Notes: generated by a model not told the origin, from the letters alone. DNA of 36,552 nt from Thermoleophilia bacterium (GCA_025928435.1 JAICJM010000013.1:1-36552), one strand, 5' to 3'; shown: positions 5,968 through 14,727, numbered from the stretch's first letter. Made by a program: numbers and translations.

Positions 5968-8900
5968 GTGCCCGAGTCCCCGCCGTACGTCCATCTGCAC
6001 GTCCACAGCGAGTACTCGATCCTCGACGGCGCATGCCGCATCAGCCCCCTCGTGGCCCGTGCGGCCGACCTCGGCATGTCCGCGGTCGGGCTCACCGACC
6101 ACGGGTCGATGGCGGGCGCCGTCGAGCTGACGCGGGCCGCCGGGAAGGCCGGGGTGAAGCCCATCCTGGGCTGCGAGATGTACATCGTCGACGACCACGC
6201 GAGCCGCGTCCAGAAGGAGCGGCGCGCCCACCTGACGCTGCTCGCCGAGACGACCGAGGGCTACCACAACCTCGTCCGGCTCGTGTCCGCCGCCTACCTG
6301 GACGGCTACTGGTACCGGCCCCGGGTCGACGTCGACCAGCTGGCGGCGCACTCCGACGGGATCATCGCTCTCTCCGGCTGCCTGTCCGGGCGCGTGTGCA
6401 AGGCGCTCGTCGAGGGCGACGACACCCTCGCCCGCACGGAGCTCGAGCGGCTGGCCGACATCTTCGGCCGCGACCAGGTCTACGTCGAGCTCCAGGACGG
6501 CGGCATCGACATCCAGACGCAGATCAACCCGCGCCTGGCCGGCCTGGCCCGCGACGCGAGCCTGCCGCTGGTCGGCACCGGCGACGTCCACTACCTGACG
6601 GCCGCCGACGCGATCCCGCACGAGGCGATGCTCTGCATCCAGACGAACGACACGCTCGACAACCCCAACCGGTTCCGGTTCTCGAACCACGGCTTCTACC
6701 TGAAGAGCCCCGAGGAGATGTACGAGCTGATGGCGCAGCCGTGGGGCGAGGACATGCTCCGCCGCACGGTCGAGATCGCCGACCGCTGCAACGCGCACAT
6801 CGACCTCGAGACCCTGCACCTGCCGAAGTTCGACGTGCCGGACGGCAAGACCGCCCCGGCGTACCTGCGCGAGCTGGCCGAGGCCGGCCTGCGCGAGCGC
6901 TACGGCGCCGAGACGCCGGAGCTGCGCCGGCGGCTCGAGTTCGAGCTGAAGACAATCGAGGAGATGGGCTTCCCCGACTACTTCCTGATCGTCTGGGACT
7001 TCATCCGCTTCGCCCGCGCCGACGGCGTGTCGGTGGGCCCCGGGCGCGGCTCGGCGGCCGGGTCGCTGGTCGCCTACTGCCTGCGCATCACCGACCTCGA
7101 TCCGATGCGCTACTCGCTGCTCTTCGAGCGCTTCCTCAACCCGGGCCGCAAGTCGCTCCCGGACGTCGACGTCGACTTCGCCGTGGCCGGCCGCGAGCGC
7201 GTCATCAACTACGTCGCCGAGAAGTACGGCCGCCGCAACGTGGCCCAGATCATCACGTTCGGCAAGATGCAGCCGAAGGCGGCGATCAAGGACGCCGGCC
7301 GGGTGATGGGCATCCCGTACGGCGTCGTCGACCGGATCGCCAAGCTCGTGCCCGAGGTGCCCAAGATCACCTTCGAGGCGTGCATGAAGCCCGGCGCCGA
7401 GCTGCGCCGCTCCTACGACACCGACGAGACGACGAAGAAGATCGTCGACATGGCGCTGCCGCTCGAGGGCGTCGTGCGCAACGACTCGATCCATGCCGCC
7501 GCCGTCGTGATCGGTGACCGGCCGCTGACCGAGTACCTGCCGCTGCAGCAGAAGGGCACGGACTCGGAGGTCGTGACCCAGTTCTCGATGGGCGACGTCG
7601 AGGCGCTCGGCCTGCTCAAGATGGACTTCCTCGGCCTGCGCAACCTCGACGTGATCGACCGCGCGATCGACGTGATCGAGCACTCCACCGGCGTGCGCCT
7701 CGACATGGACGCGCTCCCGCTCGACGACCACAAGACGTACGAGATGATGGCCCGCGGCGACGCCACCGGGGTGTTCCAGTTCGAGTCGTCCGGCATGCGC
7801 GACGCCCTGCGCCAGGTGAAGCCGACCGAGTTCGAGGACCTGATCGCACTCAACGCGCTCTACCGGCCGGGGCCGATGCAGTTCATCCCAGACTACGCCC
7901 GCAACAAGGCCGACCCGAGCCGGGTCAAATACGAGGACGAGCGCCTGCGGACGCTGCTCGAGGGCACCCACGGGATCTGCATCTACCAGGAGCAGTTCAT
8001 GGAGATCGCCAAGGCGGTGGCCGGGTTCACGCCCGCCGAGGCGGACGACCTGCGCAAGGCGATCGGCAAGAAGGTCGCGTCCCTGATGGCGTCGCTGAAG
8101 GAGAAGTTCATCGAGGGCTGCGCCACGAACGGCGCGTCCGAGACCGTCGGCAAGTCGCTGTGGGCCAAGATCGAGGTGGCCGCCGACTATGCGTTCAACA
8201 AGGCCCACGCCGCCTGTTACGCGCTGATCGCCTACCGCACCGCCTACCTGCGCGCGAACTACCCGGCGGAGTACATGGCGGCGCTGATCTCGTCGGTCAT
8301 GTCCACCAAGGACCGGGTGCCGTTCTACGTGACCGAGTGCGCCGACATGGGGCTCGAGGTGCTGCCACCGGACGTGAACACGAGCGGCTCGGACTTCACC
8401 GTGGTCGAGGGCAAGATCCGGTTCGGCCTCTCGGCCGTGAAACGGGTCGGCGACGGCGCGGTGCGGGCGATCATCGCCGCTCGCGAGGAGCGGCCGATCG
8501 AGTCGGTCTGGGACTTCTGCGAGCGGGTCGACATGGCGGTCACGAACCGGGGCATGCTGGAGAGCCTGATCGCCTGCGGCGCGCTCGACTCCACCGGGGC
8601 CACCCGCCAGGGCATGATGGAGGTGCTCGAGCGGGCGCTCGCGAACGGCCAGAAGACGCAGGCCGACGCGATGGTCGGCCAGGGCTCGATCTTCGACCTC
8701 GAGGGCGACGGCATGAACGGCTCGGGGCCGATGTCCCGCAGCCACCCGCCGGTGGTGGGGGAGGAGTGGCCGCGCGACGAGCTGCTGCGGCGGGAGAAGG
8801 AGGTGCTCGGGCTGTACGTCTCGAGCCATCCCCTGGCGCCGCTCCGCGACCAGCTCGCGCGCAAGGTCGACGTCCCGCTGAAGGCGATCGAGGAGCTGCC

Positions 8901-9393
8901 CGACGGCAAGGTGATCACGGTCGGCGGCATTGTCTCGGGCGTGCGCCAGCTCCTGACAAAGAAGGGCGACCAGATGGCGGTGGCGGAGCTCGACGACGTG
9001 ACGTCGACCGCCGAGGTGGTCGTCTTCGCGAGCACGTGGGAGCTGTGCCGGGCGACGCTGCGCCCCGACGCGGTCGTGCTCGTGAAGAGCCGGGTCGACC
9101 GGCGTTCCGAGGGCAAGGTGCAGCTGCTGGCTCTGGAGGTCGTCCCGTTCGAGGCCGTCCCCGACCAGGACGTCGTGCGCCTGCGCGTCGACGCCCGTGT
9201 GGTCGGCGCCGGGGTGATGGACGAGCTGAAGACGCTGATCGGCGAGTACCCCGGCCAGGCGCCGGTCGAGCTCGAGGTGCACACCTCCGCCGGGCCCAAG
9301 ATGCTGCGGCTGGGGCCGGGCTTCCGGGTGCGGCCCGACGGCGACTTCCTGGCCGAGGCCCGGGCGCTGCTCGGCGCGGCCGCCCTCGTCTGA
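5968..9393 (+). CDS. dnaE: DNA polymerase III alpha subunit (DnaE)
   Basis: Replicative polymerase catalytic subunit. 1141 aa, normal for DnaE1. Order of domains: PHP domain at the N-terminus (HLHVHSEYSILDG from residue 9), palm with catalytic Asp residues in LPDVDVDF (D399, D401) and in KMDFLGLRNL (D553), then fingers, a helix-hairpin-helix region, and an OB fold at about 982-1060 (VITVGGIVSG...). GTG 5968 is supported by a -10 box and by the PHP motif beginning within ten residues. It stands alone between a hairpin and a decayed acetyltransferase. Whether this organism also carries DnaE2 or PolC cannot be told here. Confidence 0.98.
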   Translation: MPESPPYVHLHVHSEYSILDGACRISPLVARAADLGMSAVGLTDHGSMAGAVELTRAAGKAGVKPILGCEMYIVDDHASRVQKERRAHLTLLAETTEGYHNLVRLVSAAYLDGYWYRPRVDVDQLAAHSDGIIALSGCLSGRVCKALVEGDDTLARTELERLADIFGRDQVYVELQDGGIDIQTQINPRLAGLARDASLPLVGTGDVHYLTAADAIPHEAMLCIQTNDTLDNPNRFRFSNHGFYLKSPEEMYELMAQPWGEDMLRRTVEIADRCNAHIDLETLHLPKFDVPDGKTAPAYLRELAEAGLRERYGAETPELRRRLEFELKTIEEMGFPDYFLIVWDFIRFARADGVSVGPGRGSAAGSLVAYCLRITDLDPMRYSLLFERFLNPGRKSLPDVDVDFAVAGRERVINYVAEKYGRRNVAQIITFGKMQPKAAIKDAGRVMGIPYGVVDRIAKLVPEVPKITFEACMKPGAELRRSYDTDETTKKIVDMALPLEGVVRNDSIHAAAVVIGDRPLTEYLPLQQKGTDSEVVTQFSMGDVEALGLLKMDFLGLRNLDVIDRAIDVIEHSTGVRLDMDALPLDDHKTYEMMARGDATGVFQFESSGMRDALRQVKPTEFEDLIALNALYRPGPMQFIPDYARNKADPSRVKYEDERLRTLLEGTHGICIYQEQFMEIAKAVAGFTPAEADDLRKAIGKKVASLMASLKEKFIEGCATNGASETVGKSLWAKIEVAADYAFNKAHAACYALIAYRTAYLRANYPAEYMAALISSVMSTKDRVPFYVTECADMGLEVLPPDVNTSGSDFTVVEGKIRFGLSAVKRVGDGAVRAIIAAREERPIESVWDFCERVDMAVTNRGMLESLIACGALDSTGATRQGMMEVLERALANGQKTQADAMVGQGSIFDLEGDGMNGSGPMSRSHPPVVGEEWPRDELLRREKEVLGLYVSSHPLAPLRDQLARKVDVPLKAIEELPDGKVITVGGIVSGVRQLLTKKGDQMAVAELDDVTSTAEVVVFASTWELCRATLRPDAVVLVKSRVDRRSEGKVQLLALEVVPFEAVPDQDVVRLRVDARVVGAGVMDELKTLIGEYPGQAPVELEVHTSAGPKMLRLGPGFRVRPDGDFLAEARALLGAAALV

Positions 9394-9396
9394 CGC

Positions 9397-9812
9397 GTGC
9401 CCGCGGCCGTCTTCGCGGTGTTCGACGGCGATATCGCCGTGCGGATGACCGACGCGCTCGCGGACGTCTACGCGGAGGCGTTTGCCGGGCCGCCGCACGA
9501 CGAGCCGCCCGAGGCGGCCGTCCGGTTCCGCGACTCGCTCGCGCGCCACGCCCGGCTCCCGGGGTTCCGGGCGTCGACCTGGCCGTGCGGCCGCGCTCCC
9601 GGCACCGGGGGATTGGCGGGGGCCTGCACGACCTTCTGGTCGAGGGGCAGCCGCACGCGCGAGCCGTGCTCTCTGCCCGCCAGGACGACGCCGGCGCACA
9701 GCGGCTGTACCATGCTCGTGGCTGGCAGGAGATCGGGCGCGACCTCGCCTTCGTCCCCGGCGGCGATCCGTACGTGATCCTGGCCCGCCGTCTCGCTGGG
9801 CATCCGGGCTGA
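9397..9812 (+). pseudogene. GNAT-family N-acetyltransferase, internally deleted and frameshifted
   Basis: Two halves of a GNAT protein lie in different frames. From GTG 9397 about 58 codons read as a typical N-terminus (MTDALADVYAEAFAGPPHDE...FRDSLARHA). Past about 9565-9578 the homologous reading continues in another frame as DLAVRPRSRHRGIGGGLHD, the acetyl-CoA-binding motif A, then LSARQDDAGAQRLYHARGW and a stop at 9812. The central strands expected between the halves, perhaps 40-50 residues, are missing, so the gene looks broken by an internal deletion that also changed the frame. The fully open frame 9397-9777 would give a nonsense C-terminus. Inference from family pattern; a sequencing error alone would not explain the missing middle. 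Confidence 0.7.
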
Positions 9813-9816
9813 TTCC

Positions 9817-9822
9817 TAGAAT
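9817..9822 (+). promoter_or_regulatory. -10 box TAGAAT upstream of scpA
   Basis: TAGAAT ends 9 nt before the ATG at 9832, just after the remnant acetyltransferase, and suggests that scpA-scpB-rluB start their own transcript here. Confidence 0.5.
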
Positions 9823-9831
9823 GACGCGTTC

Positions 9832-10578
9832 ATGATCGTTGCCGATCTCATGCTTGACCTGGACGTGTTCCAGGGGCCGTTCGACCTCCTGCTCGCGCTC
9901 GTCATGCGCGAGGAGATCGAGCTGGCGGAGCTGCCGATCGCCGAGGTGGTCGTCGCCTACGTCGAGCATGCGTACGACGACGGCGTGCTCGACCTCGAGT
10001 CCGCCAGCGAGTTCCTCGTCCTGATCGCGGCGCTGCTCGAGATCAAGGTGCGCCTGCTCTTCCCGGGCGAGGAGGACGAGGAGGAGCCGTTCACGGCCGA
10101 GCAGGCCGAGGCGGAGCTGCTGGCGCGCCTGCTCCAGTACCGCCGCTTTGCCGCGGCCGCCCGCTGGCTGACCGACAGGGCCGGCGCCGAGCAGCGCGTG
10201 TTCCGGGCCGGGCCGGCGCCGCTGGCGCCGCGGCCGCAGCCCGAGGTGGTGCCGTTCTCGGAGGACCCGTGGGCGCTGCATGCGTCCATCGGGCGCCTGC
10301 TGGAGCCGCCGCCGGAGATCGACCTCACCGCCGTCCGCCGCCGGCTGGTGCCGGTCAGCCACTTCCTGGCCGAGTTCCGGAAGGTCCTGCGCGAGCGGCG
10401 CGCGTTCGCCTTCGACGAGGCGGTGGCCGGGCTCGACCGGCTGGCCCAGGCCGCAGCCTTCCTGGCCGTGCTCGAGCTCTACAAGAGCGGGGAGATCGTC
10501 CCCGAGCAGCCCGCCGTGTTCGGCCCGATCCGGGTGACGCGGCGGGGCGCCCCGGGCGGCGAGCGGGCGATCGCCTGA
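9832..10578 (+). CDS. scpA: Segregation and condensation protein A (kleisin)
   Basis: Kleisin subunit that bridges SMC heads and binds ScpB in the bacterial condensin complex for chromosome organisation and segregation. 248 aa. Seen: the N-terminal LDVFQGPFDLLLALV, the hallmark SMC-binding helix start, followed by IELAELPIAEVV, an acidic loop (EEDEEE), and a C-terminal winged-helix region (FDEAVAGLDRLAQAAAFLAVLELYKSGEI). ATG 9832 is chosen for its upstream -10 box; ATG 9850 is a possible alternative six codons later. Its TGA overlaps the ATG of scpB by one base. Confidence 0.95.
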   Translation: MIVADLMLDLDVFQGPFDLLLALVMREEIELAELPIAEVVVAYVEHAYDDGVLDLESASEFLVLIAALLEIKVRLLFPGEEDEEEPFTAEQAEAELLARLLQYRRFAAAARWLTDRAGAEQRVFRAGPAPLAPRPQPEVVPFSEDPWALHASIGRLLEPPPEIDLTAVRRRLVPVSHFLAEFRKVLRERRAFAFDEAVAGLDRLAQAAAFLAVLELYKSGEIVPEQPAVFGPIRVTRRGAPGGERAIA

Positions 10579-11162
10579 TGGCCGAGCTGACCCATACCGT
10601 CGAGGCGCTCCTCTTCGTCGCCTCCGAGCCGCTCTCGGTGCGCGAGCTGGCGGCGCTGACCGAGGCCGCACCGGCCCGGGTCGAGCGCGCCCTCGACGCG
10701 CTCGGCGACCGCTACGGCGAGAATCGCTCCGGCGTCGTGCTCGAGCGGGTGGCGGGCGGCTACGGATTCCGCGCCTCGGCCGCGACGGCAACGGCCTGTG
10801 CCCGCCTCGTCAACCGCGCCCAGAACCGGCCGCTCAGCCAGGCGGCGACCGAGACGCTGGCCGTCGTCGCCTACCTGGGCCCGGTGTCGCGGCCGGAGAT
10901 CGCCCGCATCCGCGGCGTCGCGGCCGACTCGGCGGTGGCCGGCCTGCTGGAGCGCGGCCTGATCGAGGAGTCGGGCCGCGGGGACACGCCGGGGCAGCCG
11001 GTGCTCTACCGCACGACGGGCCTCTTCGAGCGCGCCTTCGGCCTCGAGGAGGGGCTCGCGAGCCTGCCCGGCCTGGGCGACTTCGACCTGCCGGACGCCG
11101 ATCACGAGGCGCTGCGGGCACGGCTGCACGTGGTGGCCGACCAGCGTGCCGGTCAGGCTTAA
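10578..11162 (+). CDS. scpB: Segregation and condensation protein B
   Basis: Dimeric winged-helix protein that stabilises the ScpA-SMC complex. 194 aa. Seen: HTVEALLFVASEPLSVRELAAL near the N-terminus and the second winged-helix signature QAATETLAVVAYLGPVSRPEI...RGVAADSAVAGLLERGLIEE, both characteristic. ATG 10578 overlaps the scpA stop (TGATG). The 3' end overlaps the GTG of rluB by 17 nt, so the three genes are tightly coupled in the classic scpA-scpB-rluB order. Confidence 0.95.
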   Translation: MAELTHTVEALLFVASEPLSVRELAALTEAAPARVERALDALGDRYGENRSGVVLERVAGGYGFRASAATATACARLVNRAQNRPLSQAATETLAVVAYLGPVSRPEIARIRGVAADSAVAGLLERGLIEESGRGDTPGQPVLYRTTGLFERAFGLEEGLASLPGLGDFDLPDADHEALRARLHVVADQRAGQA

Positions 11163-11835
11163 CCGGTATCTCGCGTCCACCGGCCTGGGCTCTCGGCGGG
11201 CGGCCGACGAGGTCATCCGTGCCGGCCGGGTGACCGTGAACGGGGCGGCCGCGGAGCTCGGGACGCTGGTGTCCGACGGCGATGACGTGCTCGTCGACGG
11301 ACGTCCGGTGCAGGTGCAGGCAACCATGGTCGTGCTCCTGCACAAGCCGGCGGGCGTCGTCACGACCGCGCGTGACCCGCAGGGCCGCCCGGCGGTCGTC
11401 GACCTCGTGCCCGCGCCCGTGCGGCTGTTCCCGGTCGGCCGGCTCGACCGCGAGACGACCGGGCTGCTGCTGCTGACGAACGACGGGGCGCTGGCCGACC
11501 GGCTGATGCATCCGCGCCACGGCGTCCGCAAGACGTACGTCGCCCGGGTGGCCGCCGACCCGGGCGAGCCCGTCCTCGAGCGGCTGCGGCGCGGCGTCGA
11601 GCTCGACGACGGCCCCACGGCGCCGGCCGACGTGCGCCTCGCCGGCCCCGGCCGGGTCGAGATCACGATCCACGAGGGCCGCAACCGCCAGGTGCGGCGG
11701 ATGCTGGCCGCCGTCGGCCACCCGGCCCGGGCGCTGCACCGCTCGGCGTATGCCGGCCTGGCGCTGGGCGATCTCGGGCCCGGGGAGTGGCGGGAGCTCA
11801 CCGCCGCCGAGGTGGAGGCGCTCCGCCATGCCTGA
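11146..11835 (+). CDS. rluB: Ribosomal large subunit pseudouridine synthase, RluB/RsuA family
   Basis: Isomerises a uridine in rRNA to pseudouridine, probably in 23S rRNA as RluB does; the exact site is not visible. 229 aa. An S4 RNA-binding domain (VRLNRYLASTGLGSRRAADEVIRAGRV) precedes the catalytic domain with the Asp motif GRLDRETTGLLLLTNDG and the C-terminal EGRNRQVRRML. GTG 11146 gives a complete S4 domain and overlaps scpB. Its stop overlaps the ATG of the FAD oxidoreductase gene. An RsuA-like 16S role cannot be excluded, but the scpAB neighbourhood favours RluB. Confidence 0.9.
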   Translation: MPVRLNRYLASTGLGSRRAADEVIRAGRVTVNGAAAELGTLVSDGDDVLVDGRPVQVQATMVVLLHKPAGVVTTARDPQGRPAVVDLVPAPVRLFPVGRLDRETTGLLLLTNDGALADRLMHPRHGVRKTYVARVAADPGEPVLERLRRGVELDDGPTAPADVRLAGPGRVEITIHEGRNRQVRRMLAAVGHPARALHRSAYAGLALGDLGPGEWRELTAAEVEALRHA

Positions 11836-13024
11836 CGCGGTTGTCGTCGGCGCGGGCATCTCGGGACTGGTCGCGGCCCACCGGCTGCGGGCTGAAGGCG
11901 CCGACGTGGCCGTGCTCGAGGCCTCGGGCCGGGTCGGCGGCCGGGTGTGGTCGCCCACCGTTGCCGGAGTGCGGTTCGAGGCCGGGGGAGAGGCGGTCGA
12001 CCTGGTCAACGAGACACTGCGCTCGGTCGCGGGGGAGGTCGGCGCCGAGCTGCGCGAGTCCGAGGTGGGGTGGGGCGATCACGGACCGGTGCCGGTCACA
12101 TGGCACGTCGGCGGCCGGGCGTTCGCGCGGGCCGACGGCGCGTACCTGCGGCTCGGCGACGAGCTGGAGCGACTGGGGGGCGAGGCCGGGGGCGACGACG
12201 AGCTGACGGTCGCGGACTGGCTGGCCGCCCAGGGTGCCTCGGCCCACGAGCGGGCGGTGTGCGAGACGGCGATCGCGGTCACCGCCTCGACCGTGCCGCT
12301 GCGGCTGATGTCGCTGCGGGCGCTGGCGGTGAAGCACGCGGCCCGAAGCGGCGCGGGCGACGGGTCGGAGCTGCGTTTCGCCGACGGCGCCGGCGGGTTT
12401 GCGGAGCGGATCGCCGCCGGCCTGGGCGACCGCCTGCTCCTGGGCCGCTCCGCCGCCGCGGTGCGGGCGAGCGGCGACGGGGTCGAGGTCGCCGCGCCGG
12501 GCGGGCCGCCGGTCCGGGCCGGACGGGCGGTCATCGCCGTGCCGCTGCACGCGCGGGCGCGGATCGGCGGCCTGCGCCCGACGCCGGCCGGCCGCTACGG
12601 CGTCGCGGTGAAGTCGCTCTTCGTCCTCGACGACGACCTGCCGGACGATGCGCCGGCGGCCGTGATCACCGACTCGGTCATCGGCTACACCTACCGCCAC
12701 GGCCCCCGCACGCTCGGCAGCTTCGTCGGCTCGACCCCTGCGGGGTGGCTGCTGCACCAGCCGCCCGCGATCGCCGACCGCGCGGTCGCCGAGGCGGTGC
12801 GGTCCTGTTTCGGGGCTCACGTGGCGCGGGTCGTGCGCGTCTCCTACCGGCGCAGCTATCTGATCTTCGCGCCGGGCGAGCTGGCCGGGTGGGGCAGCCG
12901 CCTGGGCGAGTCCGAGGGCCGCGTGCACTACGCGGGCGCCGAAACGTCCGCCCTGCCGAGCTTCATGGAGGGGGCGGCCCGGGCCGGTGAGCGGGCGGCC
13001 GCGGAGATCCTGGCCGCCGGATAA
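11828..13024 (+). CDS. FAD-dependent amine oxidase / protoporphyrinogen oxidase-like protein
   Basis: Flavin oxidoreductase of the monoamine oxidase superfamily; substrate unknown. 398 aa. Seen: the dinucleotide-binding GAGISG at residues 8-13, the following EASGRVGGRV, and the C-terminal FAD signature GRVHYAGAETSALPSFMEGAARAGERAA. The ATG at 11828 has a good Shine-Dalgarno (GGAGG, 11814-11818, 9-nt spacer) and overlaps the rluB stop. No signal peptide is visible, so a cytosolic enzyme is likely. Cannot be told apart by eye from amine oxidase, phytoene-desaturase-like or HemG-like members; no heme or carotenoid genes are adjacent. Confidence 0.85.
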   Translation: MPDAVVVGAGISGLVAAHRLRAEGADVAVLEASGRVGGRVWSPTVAGVRFEAGGEAVDLVNETLRSVAGEVGAELRESEVGWGDHGPVPVTWHVGGRAFARADGAYLRLGDELERLGGEAGGDDELTVADWLAAQGASAHERAVCETAIAVTASTVPLRLMSLRALAVKHAARSGAGDGSELRFADGAGGFAERIAAGLGDRLLLGRSAAAVRASGDGVEVAAPGGPPVRAGRAVIAVPLHARARIGGLRPTPAGRYGVAVKSLFVLDDDLPDDAPAAVITDSVIGYTYRHGPRTLGSFVGSTPAGWLLHQPPAIADRAVAEAVRSCFGAHVARVVRVSYRRSYLIFAPGELAGWGSRLGESEGRVHYAGAETSALPSFMEGAARAGERAAAEILAAG

Positions 13025-13060
13025 CCCTGTCGCTGCCGGCCGCCGGCGCCGATACAGGGT
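13024..13060. repeat. Inverted repeat ACCCTGT...ACAGGGT before the metallophosphatase gene
   Basis: ACCCTGT (13024-13030) and ACAGGGT (13054-13060) are exact reverse complements, enclosing a second GCCGGC-C-GCCGGC symmetry. The element fills the gap between the oxidoreductase stop and the GTG at 13063. It could be a transcript end or an operator; there is no T-run. Confidence 0.45.
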
Positions 13061-13062
13061 CT

Positions 13063-13728
13063 GTGGAGGCCCATTTCTCGCGGGCGAACGGTGCCCCGGC
13101 GCGGGTGGGCGTCATCGGCGACGTGCACGCCTGCGACGAACCGCTCGCGCTCCTGCTCGACCACCTCCGCAACGTCGAGCGCGTCGACGCGATCTGGTGC
13201 GTCGGCGACATCGTGAACGGCCCCGGCGACCCCGATCGCTGCGCCGCGCTGCTCGCGTCGGCCGGCGCTCTGACCGTGCGCGGGAACCACGACCGCTGGC
13301 TGCTTGAGGGCGTCACGGTGATCCCCGACGCACACCGGCCCGAGGATCTCGCCGCGGAGACCCGTGCGTTTCTCCACGGCCTGCCGCGGAGCGCCGAGCT
13401 CGAGCTCGCCGGCGGCGTCCAGGCCCTGCTCTGCCACGGCCTCGCCGACAACGACATGAACACGATCACCGCGGACGACTACGGCTACTCGCTCGAGGCC
13501 AACGACGAGCTGCAGGCGCTCCTGCCCGGCGGCCCTCGCCTCGTGCTCAAGGGCCACCGCCACCGCCACGCCGTCTGGCAGGTCGGCGGGCTGACCCTCG
13601 TCGACGCCGGCACCCTGCTCCACCCCGACGCCCCGTGCGCGGTCGTGGTCGACGCCACCGCCCACACGATCGCACCCCTCCGCCTCACCGCCGCAGGCGT
13701 CGTCGCCGAGCCGGCGCAGCCGTTCTAG
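13063..13728 (+). CDS. Calcineurin-like metallophosphoesterase, YfcE/MJ0936-like
   Basis: Two-metal phosphoesterase; substrate unknown. 221 aa. The full motif set is visible: GDVH (D20, H22), GDIVNG (D49), GNHD (N75, H76), LLCHG and GHRHRH near the C-terminus. This compact type resembles stand-alone phosphodiesterases rather than secreted nucleotidases, and there is no signal peptide. GTG 13063 is taken as start; GTG 13105 directly before the first motif is an alternative. Its TAG stop interleaves with the trpS stop on the shared CTAG at 13725-13728, so the two genes converge with no spacer. Confidence 0.88.
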   Translation: MEAHFSRANGAPARVGVIGDVHACDEPLALLLDHLRNVERVDAIWCVGDIVNGPGDPDRCAALLASAGALTVRGNHDRWLLEGVTVIPDAHRPEDLAAETRAFLHGLPRSAELELAGGVQALLCHGLADNDMNTITADDYGYSLEANDELQALLPGGPRLVLKGHRHRHAVWQVGGLTLVDAGTLLHPDAPCAVVVDATAHTIAPLRLTAAGVVAEPAQPF

Positions 13729-14711
13729 ACAGCCCCGACGAAGCCCATGCGCTCCTTGATGAGCGTCACGACCTCGCCGGACACGGCCCGCGCCCGCTCC
13801 GCGCCCGCCGAGAGCACCGACCGCAGATGGGCCGGGTCGGCGCGCAGCTCCAGGTAGCGCTCGCGCACGGGGCGCAGGTACTCGACCACGGCATCGGCCA
13901 CGTCGGTCTTGAACTGCCCGTAGCCGGCGCCGTCGTAGGCGGCCTCGACCTCCTCGGCGGTGCGGCCGGTGGCGACGGCGGCGATCTCGATTAGGTTCGC
14001 GATCCCCTCCTTGCCGTCGCCGCGGCGCACCTCGCGGCCGGAGTCGGTGACGGCGGAGCGCACCTTCTTCGCGACCGCCTCGGGCGGGTCGACCACGAGC
14101 ACCGTGCCCTGGGGGGTGCCGCCGGTCGTGGACATCTTGCGGGTCGGATCCTGGAGGTCCATCACCCGGCCGCCGGTGCTGGGGATGGCCGCCTCGGGCA
14201 GCCGCAGCGTCTCGCCGAAGCGGCTGTTGAAGCGCTGGGCGATGTTGCGTGCCAGCTCGAGGTGCTGGCGCTGGTCGTCTCCGACCGGCACCCGGTCGGT
14301 GTTGTAGAGCAGGATGTCCGCCGCCTGCAGGACGGGGTACGTGAAGAGGTCGGCGCTGACCGACTCGCGGCCCTCGCTCTTGTCCTTGAACTGCGTCATG
14401 CGCGAGAGCTCGCCGAAGCTCGTAACGGCCCCGAGCAGCCACGCGCCCTCGGTGTGCGCGGGGACGTGGCTCTGGACGAAGAGCGTGCAGCGATCGGGTT
14501 CGAGGCCGGCCGCCAGCAAGGTCGCCGCGGTGTCGAGCGTGTTCTCGGCCAGCGTCTCGCGGTCGTACGTGACCGAGATCGAGTGCAGGTCGACCACGCA
14601 GTAGAACGCCTCGCCCAGATCCTGGTCGGTGACGTAGTGCCGGATCGCCCCGATGTAGTTGCCGAGATGCTTCTGCCCGGTGGGCTGGATGCCGGAGAAG
14701 ACACGGGTCAT
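13725..14711 (-). CDS. trpS: Tryptophanyl-tRNA synthetase
   Basis: Class I aminoacyl-tRNA synthetase charging tRNA-Trp. 328 aa, the usual bacterial size. Seen: the HIGH-equivalent PTGQKHLGNYIGA (residues 10-22), VDLHSIS, the ADILLYNTDRVPVGDDQRQHLEL tryptophan-pocket region, and the KMSKS loop as KMSTT (K192-T196) followed by a Gly-rich turn. ATG 14711 places the HIGH motif at the normal distance; a longer frame to 15053 overlaps DAHP synthase and is a shadow. A TACAGT box lies 10 nt upstream. It is the only minus-strand gene in the middle of the window, divergent from DAHP synthase. Confidence 0.96.
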   Translation of the reverse strand: MTRVFSGIQPTGQKHLGNYIGAIRHYVTDQDLGEAFYCVVDLHSISVTYDRETLAENTLDTAATLLAAGLEPDRCTLFVQSHVPAHTEGAWLLGAVTSFGELSRMTQFKDKSEGRESVSADLFTYPVLQAADILLYNTDRVPVGDDQRQHLELARNIAQRFNSRFGETLRLPEAAIPSTGGRVMDLQDPTRKMSTTGGTPQGTVLVVDPPEAVAKKVRSAVTDSGREVRRGDGKEGIANLIEIAAVATGRTAEEVEAAYDGAGYGQFKTDVADAVVEYLRPVRERYLELRADPAHLRSVLSAGAERARAVSGEVVTLIKERMGFVGAV

Positions 14712-14721
14712 GTGCGCGGCC

Positions 14722-14727
14722 ACTGTA
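14722..14727 (-). promoter_or_regulatory. -10 box TACAGT of trpS
   Basis: On the minus strand TACAGT ends 10 nt before the trpS ATG. It faces the TAGGAT box of the divergent DAHP synthase gene 38 bp away. Confidence 0.45.

Noticed and set aside
9560..9580. Programmed frameshift in the acetyltransferase
   Set aside because: There is no slippery run, and a block of family sequence is missing, which a frameshift could not restore.
9397..9777. The 126-codon open frame after dnaE as an intact gene
   Set aside because: Only its first ~58 codons look like a protein family; the rest is out-of-frame reading of a GNAT motif A. Called a pseudogene instead.
5578..10791. A minus-strand open frame of 1737 codons opposite dnaE and scpA
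   Set aside because: It is antisense to recognisable genes and has the His/Asp/Arg/Gly/Val-rich composition expected from mirrored G+C-rich codons. No motif is visible.
14133..14150. TrpRS KMSKS variant KMSTT as a defect
   Set aside because: The catalytic Lys and Met-Ser are kept, the Gly-rich turn follows, and similar variants are, as far as I know, normal in bacterial TrpRS.
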